Part shown: positions 7,196 through 10,142 of the stretch, one piece after another
How positions within the stretch are numbered: the stretch's first letter is position 1
Layout: each line of letters opens with the position of its first letter
NCBI GenBank assembly: GCA_002496475.1
Contig: DAJV01000114.1
Span: forward strand, 33,337-43,478
From: Vulcanisaeta sp. UBA163
Lineage (GTDB): Archaea > Thermoproteota > Thermoprotei > Thermoproteales > Thermocladiaceae
Reading direction: 5' to 3'
Length of the DNA stretch: 10,142 bases
Translations under genes and position numbers: made by a program
The notes under the pieces: model-generated
Told to the model about the DNA's origin: nothing
Seen by the model: the letters and a program-made list of their open reading frames with translations, nothing else
Database searches by the model: none

Positions 7196-7375
7196 ATGCT
7201 TAAATGTAGTGCCTGCGGTTCCACTAGAGTGACTGTACTCATTAACGGAAAACCATACTGTACATACTGTGGTACAAAGATCCTAAGGACTCACCTAGTG
7301 AGGACATTATTAAACATGAAGCGCGAGGGATTAATAACATCAATAATAAACATCGGTAATTACGAGGACTCCTAA
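7196..7375 (+). CDS. Small zinc-ribbon protein of unknown function
   Basis: This 59-codon gene is too short for many gene finders but reads cleanly from ATG to TAA. The protein begins KCSACGS (C4, C7) and continues after 14 residues with YCTYCGTK (C22, C25). This CxxC...CxxCG arrangement forms a compact rubredoxin-type zinc ribbon. The remaining 34 residues are basic and hydrophobic (THLVRTLLNMKREGLITSII) and could form one amphipathic helix plus a short tail. Small ribbons like this often contact nucleic acid or a larger protein partner, but nothing here identifies the partner. A TAATATTAA element 26 bases upstream could give a leaderless mRNA; a stronger TATA box lies about 100 bases upstream. 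The next gene starts 41 bases downstream with its own TATA-like element. The paired cysteine motifs make a chance frame unlikely. Confidence 0.7.
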   Translation: MLKCSACGSTRVTVLINGKPYCTYCGTKILRTHLVRTLLNMKREGLITSIINIGNYEDS

Positions 7376-7383
7376 TAAGAAAA

Positions 7384-7394
7384 CTAAAATAAAA
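7384..7394 (+). promoter_or_regulatory. TATA-like element of the surface-protein gene
   Basis: CTAAAATAAAA lies directly after the zinc-ribbon stop codon and is centred about 28 bases upstream of the ATG at 7417. This suggests a separate leaderless transcript. Confidence 0.45.
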
Positions 7395-7416
7395 CCCAGT
7401 ACACATCTCTTCAGTA

Positions 7417-8178
7417 ATGATGGATAGGCATAGTATATCACTTTCGGCATTATTACTTGGAGTGATCCTAACTCTCGTAATGATCGCCGCGATAACCCAC
7501 GCGGAGGCCGGCACAATTACAAACCAAGTAAATAATGCCATCATTGAGGCCCTGGAAAAATGCGGTGTGAACCCGCACGCTGTAACCATAACAGAAATCA
7601 AACCAATAGTACAGAACGGTTCAATAATAATAGAGGCGGCACTTAGTAATAATTATAACCTTGAAATAATGATGAATTTAACGAATAAATTAATACCAAT
7701 TAGTAGCATAGAAATAACTGTAATTAGTAACTTAACGATTTGCAATTCATCAACAATCCCAATAGATAATCCACCGAGCAATTACAGCAATGCTGTCCTG
7801 AAGGCGAATCATTTTATTGAGGTGGTTTCATACACAGGTTCTTCACCCATGACAACCAGCAGCATGAACACGTTAGTAGTGTACGGCACAAGTATTGACT
7901 CAGTAATAGTCATACCAAATATGACGGCCTACACAGGTAATATACTGTGCAATACGGGGTCTCCATCAACGCCAATTTACATAGTTGCGCTTAATAAGCC
8001 AATGCCAATTATGTACATAATTCAGCCATCAAGACCCATTACATCACTACTATGTAGGTATAGCCAGACCGTGGGTAGTAGTTACCTATTAATTGCATTG
8101 CTGATAGGTATAGCTGCGGCATTGATTTATGAATCAATACTGATAATAATTAAGGTATATCAATCAGCACATGCTTGA
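7417..8178 (+). CDS. Membrane-anchored extracytoplasmic protein, unknown function
   Basis: I do not recognise this 253-residue protein. It has an N-terminal hydrophobic segment (about 8-27) ending in THAEAG, which could be a cleaved signal peptide or an anchor. A C-terminal membrane helix (about 222-246) is followed by a very short tail. The roughly 190 residues between them should lie outside the cell. They are Asn/Ser/Thr/Ile-rich and carry six N-glycosylation sequons (N67, N87, N105, N110, N122, N168). There are four cysteines (C49, C109, C178, C213), enough for two disulfides. Residues 38-105 alternate hydrophobic and polar positions (for example SIIIEAAL, SIEITVI), suggesting a small alpha/beta domain. 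The layout fits an S-layer-associated or envelope protein. The start is ATGATG, so residue 1 or 2 may be first. It converges on rdgB with a 38-base gap and no obvious terminator. Confidence 0.75.
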   Translation: MMDRHSISLSALLLGVILTLVMIAAITHAEAGTITNQVNNAIIEALEKCGVNPHAVTITEIKPIVQNGSIIIEAALSNNYNLEIMMNLTNKLIPISSIEITVISNLTICNSSTIPIDNPPSNYSNAVLKANHFIEVVSYTGSSPMTTSSMNTLVVYGTSIDSVIVIPNMTAYTGNILCNTGSPSTPIYIVALNKPMPIMYIIQPSRPITSLLCRYSQTVGSSYLLIALLIGIAAALIYESILIIIKVYQSAHA

Positions 8179-8216
8179 TTATAGGACTTGTTGAGAAAAC
8201 AATGAAGTAACCCAAA

Positions 8217-8780
8217 CTACCTTCCACCCAGTAACCAATTACCTAATGTCCTGAACGCCATGGCCCTATGGGATAACTTATTCTTGATCTCTAGCCCTAA
8301 TTCCCCAAAGGTTTTGTTAAAGCCACTAGGTATGAATATTGGATCGTAACCAAAGCCCTCAGAGCCCCTGGGCTCCGTGGCTATGACCCCATACCTAACG
8401 CCAATAAATAACTTAGCAGGTATTTGGGGTCCGCATAACCCAACCACTGACTTAAAGTATGCGGTTCTATCGTTGATGCCGCTCATAAGTCTTAGAATAC
8501 CAGTAAGTCCTATTGTCCTATAGACATACGATGAGTAGGGTCCTGGGAACCCATTTAATTTATCAATGAATAAACCATCATCCTCGACAACAAAGTACTC
8601 GCTAACGTCACCAGTACATATAGTGGCTAAGGCATTATTAACTATATCCTCAAGGTTATCACTCTGGATCTCAATCTTCCTATGGCTTCTATCCATGGCA
8701 AGTTCAATACCGAATTCCCCAAGGACTAAGGATGCCTCACGAAACTTAGCCTCATTACCCGTCACAAAAAATATCTTCAT
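8217..8780 (-). CDS. rdgB: RdgB/HAM1 family non-canonical purine NTP pyrophosphatase (ITPase/XTPase)
   Basis: At 187 residues this is full length for the family. It carries the HAM1 signatures in order: TGNEAKF (7-13) for nucleotide binding, VEDDGLFID (65-73) with the catalytic aspartate D68, GFPGPYSS (77-84), EGFGYDPIF (141-149) for base recognition, and NKLSHRAMAF (167-176) with the conserved SHR. Family members hydrolyse ITP, dITP and XTP to the monophosphate and pyrophosphate in the cytoplasm. This keeps deaminated purines out of DNA and RNA, a particular need at high temperature. The ATG at 8780 directly precedes the first beta strand and the TGN motif. A TATA box overlapping the stop codon of the oxidoreductase gene lies about 30 bases upstream, so the gene can be transcribed alone or with that gene. 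A perfect palindrome sits between the TATA box and the start codon. Confidence 0.93.
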   Translation of the reverse strand: MKIFFVTGNEAKFREASLVLGEFGIELAMDRSHRKIEIQSDNLEDIVNNALATICTGDVSEYFVVEDDGLFIDKLNGFPGPYSSYVYRTIGLTGILRLMSGINDRTAYFKSVVGLCGPQIPAKLFIGVRYGVIATEPRGSEGFGYDPIFIPSGFNKTFGELGLEIKNKLSHRAMAFRTLGNWLLGGR

Positions 8781-8791
8781 AGTACTAATTT

Positions 8792-8808
8792 TACGGTACT
8801 ATACCGTA
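8792..8808. promoter_or_regulatory. Perfect palindrome, possible operator of rdgB
   Basis: TACGGTA (8792-8798) and TACCGTA (8802-8808) form a perfect 7-bp inverted repeat around a 3-base centre. It overlaps the downstream edge of the rdgB TATA box by two bases and covers the space to the expected transcription start. In archaea, repressors bound there block polymerase. It could instead be a hairpin at the end of the oxidoreductase mRNA. Confidence 0.45.
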
Positions 8809-8815
8809 TTTAAAA
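8807..8815 (-). promoter_or_regulatory. TATA box of rdgB
   Basis: TTTTAAATA on the minus strand, immediately after the oxidoreductase stop codon, is centred about 30 bases upstream of the rdgB ATG. It predicts an mRNA with a leader of only a few bases. Confidence 0.5.
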
Positions 8816-9613
8816 TTATTGCGAACCAACACCACTATAATCAAGTACCTTCTTTAACAAGTCACTCTCTGGCGGAACCCCTATGAACTCCACATTACCA
8901 ACACTCTGGTCCTCCCTCTTTAGTACTACCGTTGGTACAGCACTAACTTGGTACGCGTCTGCAATATCGCTCTCCTCATAGGCCTCGACTGTTATTGAAA
9001 CCACTTTACCCTTACTATCATAGGCAAACATATTTGCCATTAGTACTGCATATGGGCAGTACGGACATGATGGAGTAACCACTGTTAAAACCTCAACCTT
9101 CTTACTATTACCTGAATTCATCAAAGCCTCAAGCCCCTTCTTAGTCTTTGGTCTGAGCTTGGTTTCGCCAATGGATATCCTCACTATGGTCTCTATGAAC
9201 GCCCTAACCTCCTCACCAAGCGGCGCACCCAGATACTTAATTGCACCATCGAGTAGGTATATTACGGGAACCCTGGGCGGTTCTACATTGTACTTCGCAA
9301 ACAAATCATTACTCTCCTCATACTTGATTTTTTTCAGTATTAACATCCCATGTGGCGCCAGCTCGGCAAGTAGGTCCAGTAACTCCTCGGTTGGGACACA
9401 CCAATTAGTGTCCCTATTGCCACAGGTATTGCTCGTAAAGAATAACACCTCTACTGGGTTCTTCATTTGTGATAATATTTCCTTTATTATCTCCTTTGTC
9501 TCCTCATCAACCTCTATGTGGGGCACCTCCACTGCGCCCTCTGGTTTCTCGAAGGGTGTTGCAGACATTCTATCTTCGTGGGGAATACCCCTATAAAAAG
9601 CCTTTTTTCCCAT
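8816..9613 (-). CDS. Protein disulfide oxidoreductase (two-thioredoxin-fold, glutaredoxin-like)
   Basis: The 265-residue protein consists of two thioredoxin folds in tandem, the layout of archaeal PDO, the cytoplasmic disulfide-forming and isomerising enzyme of hyperthermophiles. The C-terminal fold has a standard CPYC site (C183, C186, in TPSCPYCPYA) and a cis-proline at P227 (SAVPTVV). The N-terminal fold has its cis-proline at P116 (RVPVIYL). Its active-site position reads CGNRDTNWC (C64, C72), a CX7C spacing in place of the usual CXXC. About 30 residues precede the usual PDO start (EETKEIIKEILSQMKNPVEV at 37-56), so the N-terminus is extended or begins at M16. The gene lies 24 bases after the stop of the basic-tail protein on the same strand, suggesting cotranscription. 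Family and C-terminal site are secure; the redox role of the N-terminal site is uncertain. Confidence 0.88.
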   Translation of the reverse strand: MGKKAFYRGIPHEDRMSATPFEKPEGAVEVPHIEVDEETKEIIKEILSQMKNPVEVLFFTSNTCGNRDTNWCVPTEELLDLLAELAPHGMLILKKIKYEESNDLFAKYNVEPPRVPVIYLLDGAIKYLGAPLGEEVRAFIETIVRISIGETKLRPKTKKGLEALMNSGNSKKVEVLTVVTPSCPYCPYAVLMANMFAYDSKGKVVSITVEAYEESDIADAYQVSAVPTVVLKREDQSVGNVEFIGVPPESDLLKKVLDYSGVGSQ

Positions 9614-9637
9614 TTATTTTCACTAATAACCTGGGAT

Positions 9638-10096
9638 CTATCTACTCCTCCTTGACCTCCTCTTTGCGCCCCTCCTGCTCTTGGTCCTTGATTTTTTCTT
9701 TCTGCTCTTCTTCCTAGACCCACTCCTTGCCTTCCTTGTTTCCTCAACTTCACTGGCTGCCTTATCAACCAACTCCTTGATAATGCCGCCTTCAATCCAC
9801 GAATTCACCTTGCCGATTTCATTATCCACCAAGTCATTAATTAGGGATTGACCAACCTGATCCACACCAACCAATAACACCTTAGCAAGGGCCTTATTAC
9901 CATCAAGGCTCACTATACTTGAAAACTCCTCACCAAATTTCTCCCTAATGTACCTCCTCAACTTCCTATATTTCTCCTCGCTAAACCCATTAACGTACAA
10001 AGCCTCTAATAGATACATTTGCTCATCCTTAACAAAGATAAACTTCAAATTATCACCCTCAACATCCTTGATTACGTCCACGGCCCAATAACTCAA
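9638..10096 (-). CDS. Unknown protein with a highly basic Arg/Lys/Ser C-terminal tail (start uncertain, possibly partial)
   Basis: I do not recognise this family. Residues 1-120 look like a small acidic/basic alpha-beta domain, with strands such as LKFIFV and KVLLVGVD and helices such as EEKYRKLRRYIREKF (40-54) and IIKELVDKAASEVEE (105-119). The last 32 residues are a disordered tail with 20 Lys/Arg and 7 Ser, which would bind nucleic acid or another polyanion. The start used is TTG at 10096, but the frame stays open upstream to the window edge with plausible sequence, so the true start may be further right or off the window. A GGAGGAG motif at about 10122-10129 is too far from the TTG to be its ribosome site. 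In another frame, TAA at 10114-10116 could end an upstream operon gene. The protein disulfide oxidoreductase follows after 24 bases, probably in the same operon. Confidence 0.65.
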   Translation of the reverse strand: MSYWAVDVIKDVEGDNLKFIFVKDEQMYLLEALYVNGFSEEKYRKLRRYIREKFGEEFSSIVSLDGNKALAKVLLVGVDQVGQSLINDLVDNEIGKVNSWIEGGIIKELVDKAASEVEETRKARSGSRKKSRKKKSRTKSRRGAKRRSRRSR

Positions 10097-10142
10097 CCAA
10101 GCACTAATAAACCTTACCTGATCTCCTCCTTCTTTAAGGGTG

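Noticed and set aside
7242..7601. Minus-strand frame overlapping the zinc-ribbon and surface-protein genes
   Set aside because: It conflicts with two plus-strand genes that have motifs (zinc CxxC pairs; signal and sequons) and has no TATA box upstream or recognisable domain.
9514..9795. Arg/Gly-rich minus-strand frame of 93 codons
   Set aside because: It is a frame-shifted reading of the basic-tail gene and the start of the oxidoreductase gene, both better supported.
10114..10142. 3' end of an upstream gene on the minus strand ending at the TAA at 10114-10116
   Set aside because: Only eight codons (PLKKEEIR, then stop) are visible in this frame. This fits an operon neighbour, but it is too little to support a feature, and the frame of the basic-tail gene is also open here.
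1..10142. CRISPR arrays, insertion sequences, integrase or toxin-antitoxin genes
   Set aside because: No regularly spaced repeats, transposase motifs, terminal inverted repeats or small paired toxin genes were seen on either strand; the genes look like ordinary chromosomal content.

Overview
The window looks like chromosomal DNA of a hyperthermophilic crenarchaeon, most likely a member of the Thermoproteales such as Vulcanisaeta or Caldivirga. This rests on the gene content: an archaeal Lhr helicase, a two-domain protein disulfide oxidoreductase, an archaeal HAM1-type pyrophosphatase and a WtpA-type tungstate/molybdate binding protein. It also rests on heavy use of AGG and ATA codons, moderate-to-low GC, and TATA-like boxes centred about 26-30 bases upstream of most start codons, with no Shine-Dalgarno motif. 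Such spacing implies leaderless or nearly leaderless mRNAs. The genus is inferred; there is no rRNA gene to confirm it.

Left part (1-2338, minus strand): the 5' portion of a WtpA/ModA-like solute-binding protein runs off the left edge. Upstream of it lies a complete APC-superfamily amino acid permease. Both are uptake functions, but each seems to have its own promoter. A 125-bp divergent intergenic region with several short inverted motifs separates the permease from the next genes.

Middle (2339-7019): two plus-strand genes follow, a CYTH-fold (CyaB/ThTPase-like) protein and a GlmU-like left-handed beta-helix sugar-nucleotide enzyme of the 'alternative' short type. The second overlaps tail-to-tail by 24 bases with a large minus-strand Lhr-family helicase carrying a four-cysteine C-terminal zinc cluster.

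Right part (7020-10142): a 176-bp promoter-rich gap leads into a 59-residue zinc-ribbon protein, followed by a membrane-anchored extracytoplasmic protein of unknown function. Converging on these from the right are, in transcription order on the minus strand, a small protein with a very basic Arg/Lys/Ser tail, a protein disulfide oxidoreductase with an unusual N-terminal active site, and a RdgB/HAM1 nucleotide pyrophosphatase. The last may be controlled through a perfect palindrome next to its TATA box.

Together this is mostly housekeeping: nutrient uptake, cell-surface sugar precursors, nucleic acid maintenance, nucleotide-pool cleaning and disulfide formation. I see no rRNA, tRNA, CRISPR array, insertion sequence or phage gene, and no gene-free stretch above 300 bases. 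I do not see clear evidence of a novel multi-gene system. The most unusual items are the CX7C site in the oxidoreductase, the short GlmU-like enzyme, the small zinc-ribbon gene with its layered promoter region, and the unknown surface protein.
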